Source of the DNA: Brachypodium distachyon
Taxonomy: Eukaryota; Streptophyta; Magnoliopsida; Poales; Poaceae
NCBI RefSeq assembly: GCF_000005505.3
Contig: NC_016132.3
Span: 5,518,001 to 5,582,000 of the forward strand
Direction: 5' to 3'
Length of the DNA stretch: 64,000 nt
Part shown: piece after piece, positions 33,936 through 44,046 of the stretch
Layout of the letters: the number at the start of each line of letters is the position of its first letter
How positions within the stretch are numbered: position 1 is the stretch's first letter
Notes under the pieces: model-generated
What the model was told of the DNA's origin: nothing
Database searches by the model: none
The model's input: only the letters and a program-made list of their open reading frames with translations
Translations under genes and position numbers: made by a program

Positions 33936-33964
33936 ATTTTCCAAAAAAAATCCAGTTTCTATTT

Positions 33965-34180
33965 AAGAAACACAGTACAAACGCAGACGCTCACAGCACG
34001 TGCGTACACTCACCCCTATGAATGCACACACGCACACCCTACCCCTATGAGCACCTCCGAAAGAGTAGGCCATCCGATCTTGAGATATCGACGATCGAAA
34101 TCACCGTAGGCGCCTCGCTGTTGACGGGTACATCACCCACCATTGAAAAAATAGCGCCGGTTAAATCATCCAAGATTTCA
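33965..34180 (+). repeat. Dispersed grass repeat, copy 1
   Basis: It begins ACACAGTACAAACGCAGACG, followed by CTCACAGC, CCTATGAGCACCTCCGAAAG and ACGGGTACATCACCCACCATTG. A diverged inverted copy is at 62155-62345. The class was not recognised. Confidence 0.5.
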
Positions 34181-35568
34181 AGTTCTCTAGACCATCCGTC
34201 GTGTGATTTGAGGCATCGCCCCCTCCTGCGGGCCTCGTGGCGTCTACGGGGTAGCTTTTCACCAAAACATTGGTTTTTCTGATGTTTTGCTATTACTTAG
34301 TGTTCTATTGCCACATGGGCACATGTGAAACAATAAATCTACCTCAAGCCCTCACAGAATTCTTCTCCCTCGATCCGAATTACGTGTTTTCCTCACTCTA
34401 GGGCTTGGGTTTGAATGTTCCTTAGTGTTTTGTTACTAGCTTTTCACCAAAAAAAATTCACCCTTTTTTGTTATTTCCGTGTTTGGCTAACCAATTTTTT
34501 TTTTCATGTGTATTTTCTCATAGCAGATTATAAAATAAGTTCAGGTGTCAAACCGAGCCTAAAAGCTCCAACAACTTACTTACATTTCGACTACCCAAAG
34601 CAAAATATGAGCAGAGGAGAAAAAAAATATACGGGTCCAACTTTTACAACATATCCAAAATGGAGTCCGCAGAAAGAATAGTACGACATTACTGGTGTGA
34701 ATATAAGTCGCCTGATTTTTTAAGAAATTGGCCTTAAATCTCAATTGACGTTTCAAAATCGTTGGATTAAGATCTCAGTTGACGTTCCAAGCCGTGCGAT
34801 GGCGGAGCAGATCAGATGGCCGCGCTAGTAGGCGGCACAGTACCGGAGAGGCGGAGAGGGAGGACGAAGCCGGAGTTGTGGACGAGGCTCAAATCCAGCA
34901 GAGGAAGCGGGTTGATGCGGAAGCGGACGAGATTGAAATCCAGCGCAAGGAGATGCTGGAGAGGTGGCAGCGCAGGGGCTCCTCGTCGTCCATTCTACTC
35001 CAACTAACAGCAACAGATCCACTCAATATATCATGACTGGTTGTGCGCGGTTTTCCTGAAGTGCGAGCTCTCACGAAATGGTGTCACGTTCTCATTACCA
35101 CTACTGATCTAGTCGAGTGAGTACATGAAGAAGAGTGTAGAACAACTGGAGCCAATCATGGACGCACAAACAGCCAACGCGCGCGTCCGCGTGTGCCCCT
35201 AGAAAGGGTCGAGCCTACGAGCCCAACAGTCAAAAGCATGGGTCGGGCCTACGAGGTCAACAGCATGAGCGCGATGGCCACTAGCCCACTAGCCAGCCAG
35301 CCCAGTAACTCAACAGTGCTCTCTGTGCGGAACAGCGGGCTTCCTTTGAGCCCTCAGATTCCTACAAGAACACACGGTGCTCTTTGTTGGCCGACATGAC
35401 AAAGGAAAACACTGTCCACTCAGGCCACTCCCGTGTTACCCTGTGATTGTGGAGGTTGTCCAAATCAAATCCCCACCTTTAAATCCCTGAAATTGGCACC
35501 TAACCTTATCAATCCCGTCAAATCTAACCTTTGATTCGTTTGGAAGTCGGGAAATAGAGCGATCTTGA
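34181..35568. other. Intergenic; possible coiled-coil gene remnant at 34850-35030
   Basis: A frame near 34845-35036 (+) reads DEAQIQQRKRV and IEIQRKEMLERWQRR, which would form a charged helix. There is no start, homology or conservation signal I can point to. A short imperfect duplication of GGGTCG(A/G)GCCTACGAG sits at 35204-35255. The rest looks non-coding. Confidence 0.3.
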
Positions 35569-35732
35569 CCGGTATTATTAACAGCTCTAATAACACCCAC
35601 TTGCACATGTCATATTCATCTTCCTCCTCAAACTCATTCCCTCACGAAGTCATCCATGCATCGGGTCCATGGCTAGCTGCTGATTAATCACGTGAATGAA
35701 CCAATGGCCGGTATTATTAACAGCTCTAATAA
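35569..35732. repeat. Perfect 25-bp direct repeat, 114 bp apart
   Basis: CCGGTATTATTAACAGCTCT (first 20 of 25 bases) occurs at 35569-35593 and 35708-35732. The 114 bp between are not an obvious element. Confidence 0.85.
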
Positions 35733-36023
35733 ACGCACACAGAAAAAAGAAAGCAAACATGCACGCACGGGTGAGATAGATAGATATACTGTATACGGTC
35801 AAAAAAAGATGATATGCTGTACGTGCATTAACTGTCCGATTTATGCTGTGTGTACTGTAGTTATCTTTGGATGCTCACTCTCCCTTGATTGACGATCAGT
35901 GTGATATGGATTTGTGATTGTGACGTGTGCATAGCATATATGTTCACTGATTGATCTATTTTCTCTCAAAATGCATGCATATGCATGTTCATGTTTTGAC
36001 AGTTTTGTTACATAGCTACTCCA

Positions 36024-36211
36024 TCCGAAAATATCATCCGAATGTGCACATGGAGTAAGCTAGCTAGAAGCCATGCATGAAGTAAAGTGTATATATAGTA
36101 CTCCATGTGGGAGCGCGCAAGTCAACAATGGCGATAGCGAGCAGATGCTGCGGCATACGTGGACGCATGCGAGCTATGAGCTATCCGCAATATTATCCGA
36201 ATGTGCACATG
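36024..36211. repeat. Imperfect direct repeats around ATCCGAATGTGCACATGG
   Basis: ATCCGAATGTGCACATGG occurs at about 36036-36053 and 36194-36211. Both copies are preceded by a TCCG(A/C)AA(A)TAT(C/T) variant. A third shorter ATTATCCGAATG follows at about 36221. Confidence 0.7.
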
Positions 36212-36484
36212 GCGGAGCCCATTATCCGAATGTCGGAGCCCAGGAGCGAGCGCTTGTCATTTGGTCCTCGGTTTTTGTGCACTTGAGAGGCTCGTTTAGC
36301 TAGGGATGAGGAAAACATTTTTTTTCTTTTGACACGAGGAAGAGAAACACTTAGATTTACGTATGTGAGCCATCGATCACAGATCCTCGTTGACGTTTCC
36401 AGACCGTTTTCCTGATCGACGCGTTCATCTGAAACTTTTTTTTTAGATATCACCCTGCAGAGGAAGGAAAACATTGACAGGTAG

Positions 36485-36528
36485 AATAGAAAGCCATTTT
36501 CTCGGCAAAAAGAAAAAAAAATAGATAG
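36485..36528 (+). mobile_element. Possible ultra-short LINE-tail insertion
   Basis: AATAGA(A/T)AG flanks (36485-36493 and 36520-36528, 8 of 9 identical) surround CCATTTTCTCGGCAAAAAGA followed by an A run. The tail resembles the one at 9190-9212. Confidence 0.35.
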
Positions 36529-36848
36529 GCATGAACACCAGGCTCTTCGCCGTTATGACCAGACCTGCTTCACTTGCAATTTGTATTGAAAAGAAACTGC
36601 TTAGATTACTTAACTAAGTTGTCCAAATGAAAATGGCATCAGGTGCACTGTCTCGAGATCAGGATCTGAGTTTGTTTTTTCTCCCTCTATATACTAGTCC
36701 CTCTGAATTGTACTAAATTAAAAACACTTATTATGAATCGGAGAAGTACTAGGTTTTGATAACTTTCAAGAATATGCAAAAGTTAAGAAAACGATTCATC
36801 CTCTTCCGTACAGGATCATACCAGGGTCTGATTTTTCTCTTTCTATGC

Positions 36849-36877
36849 TACTCCCTCCGTTAGGAACAGAGGGAGTA
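36849..36877. mobile_element. 29-bp Stowaway remnant: two inverted ends joined
   Basis: TA-CTCCCTCCGTT-AGG-AACAGAGGGAG-TA: both inverted ends and both TA target bases are kept, but the whole interior is missing. Confidence 0.6.
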
Positions 36878-37044
36878 TTATTTTACTTCTGGAATTAATC
36901 ATGAATTTGCTTAACTAATAATCCAACATACTGCACATGTTATATTAATTTCTTAATACGCACAGTAGTTTTCAGTCTGATGTACCACACACAGATGCTG
37001 AATGCACCAGCATGGAAGCAGCATTTCCGGGCAACGGTTTACAA

Positions 37045-37098
37045 CCCATTCGCGTATAGCATTTTTTTTTGTTTTGAGAATCCCCATTCGCGCCTAGC
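37045..37098 (-). mobile_element. Ultra-short LINE-tail insertion with 16-bp target duplication
   Basis: CCCATTCGCG(TA/CC)TAGC at 37045-37060 and 37083-37098 (14 of 16 identical) flanks 22 bp. On the minus strand these read GATTCTCAAAAC then an A run. The same GATTCTC tail start occurs at 37264. Confidence 0.55.
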
Positions 37099-37258
37099 TT
37101 TCCAGCCCAGCCCAGAGTGTAACCACTAAAGTCCGTCGTAGTATAGCCCAGCTTCCCAACCCAATAAAACAGAGGATTCGCGAGTCCAGAACTCTATATC
37201 GGGCCCTCTACAAATTGATCGATGGGTTCTAGGAGTACGCCCGGACTCTTTCCCTAAC

Positions 37259-37285
37259 TGCGTGATTCTCAAAAAAAAAATGCGT
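37259..37285 (+). mobile_element. Possible ultra-short LINE-tail insertion (GATTCTC-A10)
   Basis: TGCGT at 37259-37263 and 37281-37285 flanks GATTCTC followed by ten A. The duplication is short, so the case rests on the shared tail start with 37061-37082. Confidence 0.35.
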
Positions 37286-37444
37286 TATTATTTGTTGTTC
37301 TATTACTCCGTATTTGTTTACAACTCTGGACCGTGTAGCGACCCGACACGGCACGAAGACGTTCGTATCCGTACATACGGGCCAGTATAGGGCAAGAATC
37401 GTTCCTCCGAAGCCCACATAGCCGGCTGCCCCTCAATCGAACCA

Positions 37445-37894
37445 ATGACGCCGGGTTCGTTCCTGACCAAGGTGCTCTCCTTCCTGCGGCTGGAGCCGCA
37501 GAGCACGGCGTCGCTCCGGCGCCGGCTGCGGGATGCCGACAACGAGGCGGCCTCCGACTACGAGGCCATCAGAGCCCTCCACGCGCGCGCGGTCTCCCTG
37601 GAGCGGGGCCTCAGGGCGGCGGTGCTGGAGCGGAACGCGGCCGTGGCGCGGATGCACGAGGCCGAGGCGCGCGCGGAGGAGGCCGAGGACGCGGCGGAGG
37701 CCGCCGTGAGGGCCGGGGAGATCGCCGTGGCGGAGGTGCGGGAGAAGGAGCGGGTGGCCCTGGCGAGGGACGCGCTCATCCGGGAGCTCACGGCCGAGAT
37801 GCTCAGTTACGACGAGCAACCGGCGGGCGGCCGGTTGGCGCCGTCGTCGCTACAACATACAGGCCGTGCGTGCCAAGGACCAGTAGTAGGGTAA
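37445..37894 (+). CDS. Small single-exon coiled-coil protein
   Basis: A 149-aa open frame from ATG 37445 to TAA 37894. A short N-terminus (MTPGSFLTKVLSFLRLEP) precedes a long Ala/Glu/Arg heptad region at about 25-120 (for example AAVARMHEAEARAEEAEDAA), predicted as one long helix. It ends in a Gly/Ser-rich tail. GC content is very high only within the frame and drops sharply outside, which favours a real gene. No family was recognised. The layout resembles the ORF at 40191-40595, so the two may be old tandem relatives; that is inference. A GC-rich composition artefact remains possible. Confidence 0.5.
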   Translation: MTPGSFLTKVLSFLRLEPQSTASLRRRLRDADNEAASDYEAIRALHARAVSLERGLRAAVLERNAAVARMHEAEARAEEAEDAAEAAVRAGEIAVAEVREKERVALARDALIRELTAEMLSYDEQPAGGRLAPSSLQHTGRACQGPVVG

Positions 37895-37970
37895 TTACCT
37901 GTTCGTGTCGAGTAGATCTCTTTTACGACAACGGCAAAACCGAGTGAATTAATTAAATGTTTGGATATTA

Positions 37971-38055
37971 TACTCCTTCCGTGACAAAATAAGTTACGTA
38001 GATTTATATGATAGTCTATACAATTTTACGTCATTTATTTTGACACGGAGGAGTA
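37971..38055. mobile_element. Short Stowaway MITE (85 bp)
   Basis: TACTCCTTCCGTGACAAAAT and the inverse ATTTTGACACGGAGGAGTA form the ends, with TA at both edges. Confidence 0.8.
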
Positions 38056-40190
38056 TGAGCTTGCGTGCAAAAAAATGAGGCAATGCGGACTTCGGTGTGA
38101 TCTAGGCTACACAACGCCTCCGTTTGTGGCGACAACACTAGAGTCACTTGATGTTGAGTTTTCGCAAGGTCTCGTTGTCGGGATGCCCTTCCATGGCATT
38201 AGGGCGCTACTCTGACCGTGCTTCTGAATGCTTGTGGTTATTGGGACGATGGTTGTGTATTACCGTCTTGTTTTCCTTTCCGTGTAATTTTGTTCCGAAA
38301 CGTACCGCTGACCAGCACGAAATCGTTCTACCACGACCACTCATATTCTAAACTTTTTGTAGCTTATTTAGTAATCTTATTATAAAAAATAATTGACGAA
38401 TTATATTTTGGGGCTACCGAGTATGCTCGACCCGATTTGCGCTGTTAAGAACTCGGGTTGGTAGGCTGGGTATCAACAAAAGTCTATTAGGCTTGGTCCG
38501 TTTACCCCTCGGTAAATACGTTAAAAGTATAAAAAAAAGAGTTGTCTGTTTCGTTCAGTCCATTTACTACGCACGAGCTGGGATGCTAGTTAACAGAAGA
38601 AGAGAAAACATGATGGGTTGCACCTCATGATAGACCTTGAGAAAAATATAAAGAGAAAAGTATATTTTTTGTCCTGGAGAAGTACACAAATGCTCCATCG
38701 ACTTTTTCTGTATATTTTTCATCCTTAAGTGTTGAAACCGGACACCAATAGTTTCTTGTCCATTCGAAATATCATGGTTTTGGCCCCAAGAATTGTCACG
38801 TTAGCCTGCCAAATTAGCATTATTTTTCTTTTTATCGCTCAGTCAATTTGATTCCGCCAAAAAAAAAACCTAAACCAGTGTGGTATTTAGAGGCCAAAAT
38901 CATGACACATCAGCACTAATACAACTTCACATCAGGGGAGGGGTCGTTGTTGTTCCGTTTCGATAATTGATGGACGAAAAAAAGTTAAGAAAACATTTAT
39001 GTACTTTTCGACAAGCTAGCGTATGAAAAATGTGATTTTCTTGCTGTGCTGGTTAATGTTAATGACAAGCTCTTATTTCAGTGAAAGGCTAGGTAAATCA
39101 AACGATGGAGATATTGCTTCCCCTTCCGGCTGTCGAATATCTGATTGATTTCGTGCAAGATTGTTTGCACGTGGCTTGGGATTATCTTCTGAACAAAATG
39201 CTAGTCGTATGTTGGTCAACTCAACTGTTGTTGCTCGGATGCAGTTCGCCCACAGGAAAGCATATAGAGATGGTGCAACAAAAGGGGATCATTACATGTG
39301 AAATCTGCGACCAGGTGGGTATATCAGTTTTATGGATTGGGATGAATGTTTTTGCTAACATGATGTCTAAGAATACATCAACTATGCTTGGCCGTGCGCT
39401 CCAACAGAAGCAGCGTTGGTGGCCTGATTGATCTCATAGCTCGCGCACAAATTCCAGATGGCCACGGATGGTCCCTGGACTTCTCCTGCATGCATCAATT
39501 GTTGCTGCTGATTTTGACGTGGGCATCCAGCACATACGTGGAGATGATCGACTTGCACCGGGAGAATTGGAAGTCGTGCCTCGTCCGCTGGGACCGAAAG
39601 ATCGATGTGCGGCGCCCCGTGGTGTCGCGCCCTGCACGTACGTAGTCGACGGGGACGTGGAAGCCGTCATCCACGTCCCGATGTAGATCAGATCTTGGTT
39701 GGAGCTAGAATTTTGGCACCGTCTTCGTATGAATTTTCACCCGACTCGTGAGGATCGTCAGCTCTATTTGCGGCTAATAGAAAAATAATCAATCTCGTCA
39801 CAAAATTAAAAATATAGAAAAAATCGATCGACAATTTTGGTCTAACCGCTTTGACACTGTGTAGAACGATGGGACTGAAACGCTTAGTAATTTTATGATA
39901 CATATATACGATGTTATTTAATCTGACCGGAGTATATATATAGAGTAGACATTACATTAGAGAGAGATAGACTTTAATTACAACAAGTAATTCGTTTAAA
40001 CTGACTCTATGTTGTGTGTAATCTGAACCATACTGTATCTCTGACAAAAGTACCAATCGAACCGGCCTCCGAAGGAACTCCTCCCTCCTGCCAGCTATAA
40101 GTTTCCGAAACAACGCACGATCAACCTCCCGCATCGTCACACAACAGGAGCAGCGGGCGGATCAATCAACCGGCGGGCACGTGATCAACA
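38056..40190. other. Intergenic, no supported gene
   Basis: Frames at 39105-39431 and 39468-39686 (+) are open, but I recognise no domain. The second (ADFDVGIQHIRGDDRL, CTYVVDGDVEAVIHVP) has a protein-like composition and could be a gene remnant. Confidence 0.3.
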
Positions 40191-40595
40191 ATGTCGTCCC
40201 CATCATGCTGGGACTCGATCGCGTCGGCGCTATCGCCTGGTGGGCCGTCGCGGGAGGCGGCGCTGCGGGAGCAGCTGCTGGCGCGGGAGGAGGCCGCGGC
40301 GATGCACCGCGCGGCCGTGCAGCGGCTCACGGATCGGGCCGACGCGCTGCAGCGGAGGATCGAGGTCGTGGCCCGCGAGGCGGAGGCGGCCCGGCGGGCC
40401 GCGCGCAGCGCCGAGGGGCGCGCGCGGCGGGCCGAGGACCAGCGGAGGGTCGCCGCCAGGACCAACGAGATGCACGAGGAGATGCTGTGGGCGCTGGACA
40501 AGGAGATGAAGCGCAAGGACTCGCAGGTCACCGTCCTCACGGCCATCGTCGGCACGGTCAAGGTGAGCGGCGAGAAGAAACGCATCTCGTTCTGA
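40191..40595 (+). CDS. Small single-exon coiled-coil protein
   Basis: A 134-aa open frame from ATG 40191 to TGA 40595. Residues 20-115 are Arg/Ala/Glu heptads (ALREQLLAREEAAAMHRAAV and on) that would form a continuous coiled coil. The end, ITVLTAIVGTVK-like and basic, is different. No signal peptide or zinc motif was found. GC content is sharply higher in the frame than around it. It lies 2.3 kb downstream of the similar ORF at 37445-37894 in the same orientation. The family is unknown. Confidence 0.5.
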   Translation: MSSPSCWDSIASALSPGGPSREAALREQLLAREEAAAMHRAAVQRLTDRADALQRRIEVVAREAEAARRAARSAEGRARRAEDQRRVAARTNEMHEEMLWALDKEMKRKDSQVTVLTAIVGTVKVSGEKKRISF

Positions 40596-43500
40596 AGTTA
40601 TAGCAGTAAAAAAAATGTTGGGAAACAGAACTAGATTTGTCCATTCGAGGTGGGTGCACCGTGCACGGTGTCTTGGCTGAAGCTATGTGTTGTCTACTTG
40701 TCCAATACTCTTATGTTGTTGCGAGTTTTGTATTTTTGAAACGGATGCTGTTGCAAGTTTTAGAATTCAGACCTTTTGAAGGATGGTTTGGGTCGTTTCA
40801 CAATTCTGTTATTGCAATATACTCCAATGTTGTTGCGAGTATATTGAGACCCAACAGTACAGCGGGTTGTATGGGAAAACAAGAATGTTAGGGCGTGAAC
40901 GTTTGGAGGGGGGCTGGAACGCGCGACCAGCGCTCCTCCTTGCAATCCACCGCCGCGCCGGCGGACGCATGATGATGGGGAAGTGGTTGAGGTGCGTCCT
41001 CGGGATCCTGGAACGTGTACGCTATTCGCATCGATGTGTTCATTGCCATGGCAGTGATAGTAAGAGTAAAGCGTCGAAAATTTATACTTTGGTAAGTAGG
41101 CAACCCATATCTCCATTAGTAATCTGGTCTTTTTCTCCCCAGTCTACCCAACCCCTTCCGGAAATTTCTCAATTTTCTTTCTTCCCCGATTCGCGGCATG
41201 TGGCATGTGGCATGTGGACAACACAATGTCGAAACACGGTCAAATCCACTATTCCCTCCTCTCCTCCCTCAGTCTCCGCCGCCAAGGTGGAATAGGGAGG
41301 TGGAGGCAGCATATGACGTTTCCTCCGCAGCTATTCATGTGTTCACGTCATTCATCATGGTCCAGGGGACACTAGTCCAAACCAGAGATCCTTTGGCGAC
41401 AGCCGCACCGAAACATCGCTGGAGCAATATGTAGCATGCGGATATGGAATAAAGGGAAGCATCTGGAGCCATTTTTAGCCACTAGTATTTTGGGGTGGAA
41501 GGGGTTTTTGAGAGTTTTGGATGAACACCTAAACCCTCAAATACCAAAATACTAATGGCTAAAAAATAAACTAATGCCAAACAAGTCCTTGTAGAGAAAA
41601 AAAAAAGGAGGAATGCATTATGCATCAATGGCAGCACTGCTTGCACACAAGACCACAATTACAGTCGAAGTGTCACAACAGGTCAAATGACAAACATTTT
41701 ATTTGGAAATTTACTGCCTGGACCACGGGGAAAAGTTCCACCTTCAGACTACTCTGTTATAGGGAGAAGTCAAGACCTAGGGCGGCGGGCTCGAGCAATC
41801 GGGATAGGGACATCGAGAAGGCGAGGCTTGGGCTGTCAGCTCATGTGATCGGCACGAGGACGAACTGTGAATGAATGTAGGTGTGGCCTGCATCGATCTC
41901 AACATATACGGTGTGACGGCGAGCAATAGTACCAGTGCACCGCTCAAAGTAATGACGGCAAGGAGGTCAAGGGTGGAGGTCTGAATTGGCGACAATGAGA
42001 AAGAGTAATAGAGCAGGATGTTAGGTCCTTCGGGGGCAAATTGGGAGGTAGGGAAGGGGAGGAGGCATCAGGCAAGGGAAAACAAATGGTGACCATCGGG
42101 CCAGGCTTTTTAGGCCGGTCCGAGGCATGGAAAAGGCGCCCGGCCAAGAACACAACACGGCATCAAACTTTTGGCCCCGGGTCAGGCATGAGGGACGTGA
42201 TGGGTCGGGCTTTTTTTCCTGGTTCCTAGTACTTCCTAGGGCCGGAAGAGATTATGCTCACGATATCAAATATCCAGCTGCGAAACCTTGTTTTCGAGCT
42301 GTACTGGGATTAAATCCGCCACGAAGGCCTAAGAGAAACCCTAGCCGCCGTCTTCTTCGAAGAAACTTCAATCTCCAGCGGTCCCCCTCGTCTCTCACCG
42401 CCGGTCTGGCCTTAAGAGACGAGGGAAACCACGGATCAACGTCTGGAATCTAGTTTTGCTATCTTTTTTTGCTAGGTTTTTGTGTGTTTCTCGGTGGCGT
42501 CTTGGCGATGGAGACGTCGTCGTCTAGAAGATTGGCGTCCTGGCTCCTTCATCGTCCTGGTGTAGGCGTTGCAACCTATGCCATGAAGTCAGTGGTTCTC
42601 ATGACACGTCTTATCGGGTTGCTGGTCTTTTTCCTTGTGGATTCATCGAAGGAGAAACAGTTTTATAGCTTGTCTCACAAAGGGTATTACCCCGGTCATG
42701 GTGCGTTCAATGATTTTAGGTTTTCACCGTTTGAGATGGGTGGCTCATGCGGTTTTTCAAAACCTCTGAGGTTAGTTCAGCTTGTGCAAGCATGGTATTC
42801 TGTAATTTCGTCAACGAATACGTAGAGAAGTATCAAGATGTGAAGGATGTATCACTACAGTAAAATTTTAGTTTTGTTGAGTATCTTTGTTATTTGTGTT
42901 CGTCAGTGTATCGATCTTTTAATACTTTGTTGCTCGAGGATGGTTGGTCTGAACTGCGAAACCTCACAAGTCACATCAAGCGATCATCTCATCATCTATC
43001 ATCTGCATCAGTTGATCAGTGCATGTGCCACTGCCGCGCAACGCAGGCGCCGCCCGGACCCGACGGCGGCAGGCCGGGCTGGCCCGATGAAGCACATGGA
43101 GATGGGTCTTTCACTTCACGGCCCTGCTCCTTGCTAGTCCATACAGGTGCAGGCAGCTTTGCAGTGGCCGGCGCGCGCCCGTAGGCCACCCACACCCACG
43201 CGTACACTTGTGCCGTTGCCTGCCGCCCGTTGGTTGGCTCTTTGACGGAGCGTATCCACAGAGCTAGCTGGCCGGTTGGCCCCGCGCGCCGCGCCCGCCC
43301 TTGAACCATACAGCTCTGCATCGTCGAATTCTCCGGTGCTTGCTCGTAGAGCGCGGCTGGTCTGCAGCCGAGCCATGTGATCTGCCTGCGGAGGCAGGGA
43401 GAGTGCTCTCCCAACCGCAGGCACGAAGGATGTCGCCACTATCTTTTGCGTCTTCCAGCAAAACTTTGCATGTGTCGATCCGCGCAGCCTTTTCCTCACA

Positions 43501-44046
43501 TGACTTGCAGCAAATAGAAAAATATTCCTCTGATGGTTGGTCACCCTGGGCAGTCCCACTCAGTCCGTAATGAGTGGTGCCACGTATATACTCTGCTAGC
43601 TACGTGGGCAAGTACGTACAGAAATCATTTCCTTTCGAAATCGACGAGGTTGGTGGTGCGGTCGAATCCGATCGGGCATGCATGGCATGCAAGAACGGAT
43701 TAGGGAGGGACAAATCGACAAGTTCATTTGGTTCTGCTACTAGCAAACAGTCCACATGCATGAGACAGAACTGGTAGGTACGGAGTACATACACACATTT
43801 TTGGCAACAAAGCAACAGACACTGTCACGCTCTGAGACAACTTCACCTGTTGAGAGACGTTACAGCTAGCATGCCTGCGGTACCTGTACCTGTACCGGTA
43901 CCTACCTGATCTGCCACGTAACGTAAGTACTGCCAACCGCGTCACTGTCAGTACTCCCTGCCTGAACTGAAGCTACGATTCAGAGTTTCAGACACTGTAC
44001 TGTACGTGCTCTCCAGCTGAGATCCATCCACGCGTGGTGGCGTACA
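40596..44046. other. Intergenic, repeat-rich; no supported gene
   Basis: It contains a hairpin MITE (41470-41590), a short CATGTGG triplication near 41190-41215, GTACC-rich DNA at 43876-43905, and a CCCTAGCCGCCG-type leader-like segment at 42330-42830 that may be transposon sequence. Open frames lack domains. Confidence 0.35.
41470..41590. mobile_element. Hairpin MITE, hAT-like
   Basis: TTTTTAGCCACTAGTATTTT pairs with the inverse AAAATACTAATGGCTAAAAA about 80 bp later. The flanking GCCAAACAAG suits hAT-type ends. Confidence 0.6.

Larger units (their letters stand above)
10567..33945 (-). mobile_element. Remains of a CACTA (En/Spm) transposon with nested retrotransposons
   Basis: The left terminus starts CACTAGGGGAGAAAGCGG at 10567, followed by subterminal repeats with GCCGGCGGC and its inverse. 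Minus-strand genes of TNPA type (12480-14519) and the DUF4216 end of TNP2 (14853-15577) follow in the usual order. At the right side, matching subterminal units GCCGGCGG...GCCGCCGGC occur at 33858-33935, but no inverted CACTA terminus can be found after them. Between 15845 and 33030 lies LTR-retrotransposon material that takes the place of the TNP2 catalytic core. The element is therefore defective. The bounds as one element are an inference from the matching subterminal repeats. Confidence 0.75.

Noticed and set aside
33492..33944. 150-aa Pro-rich frame on the minus strand
   Set aside because: It is a composition artefact of the G-rich block and the CACTA subterminal repeat.
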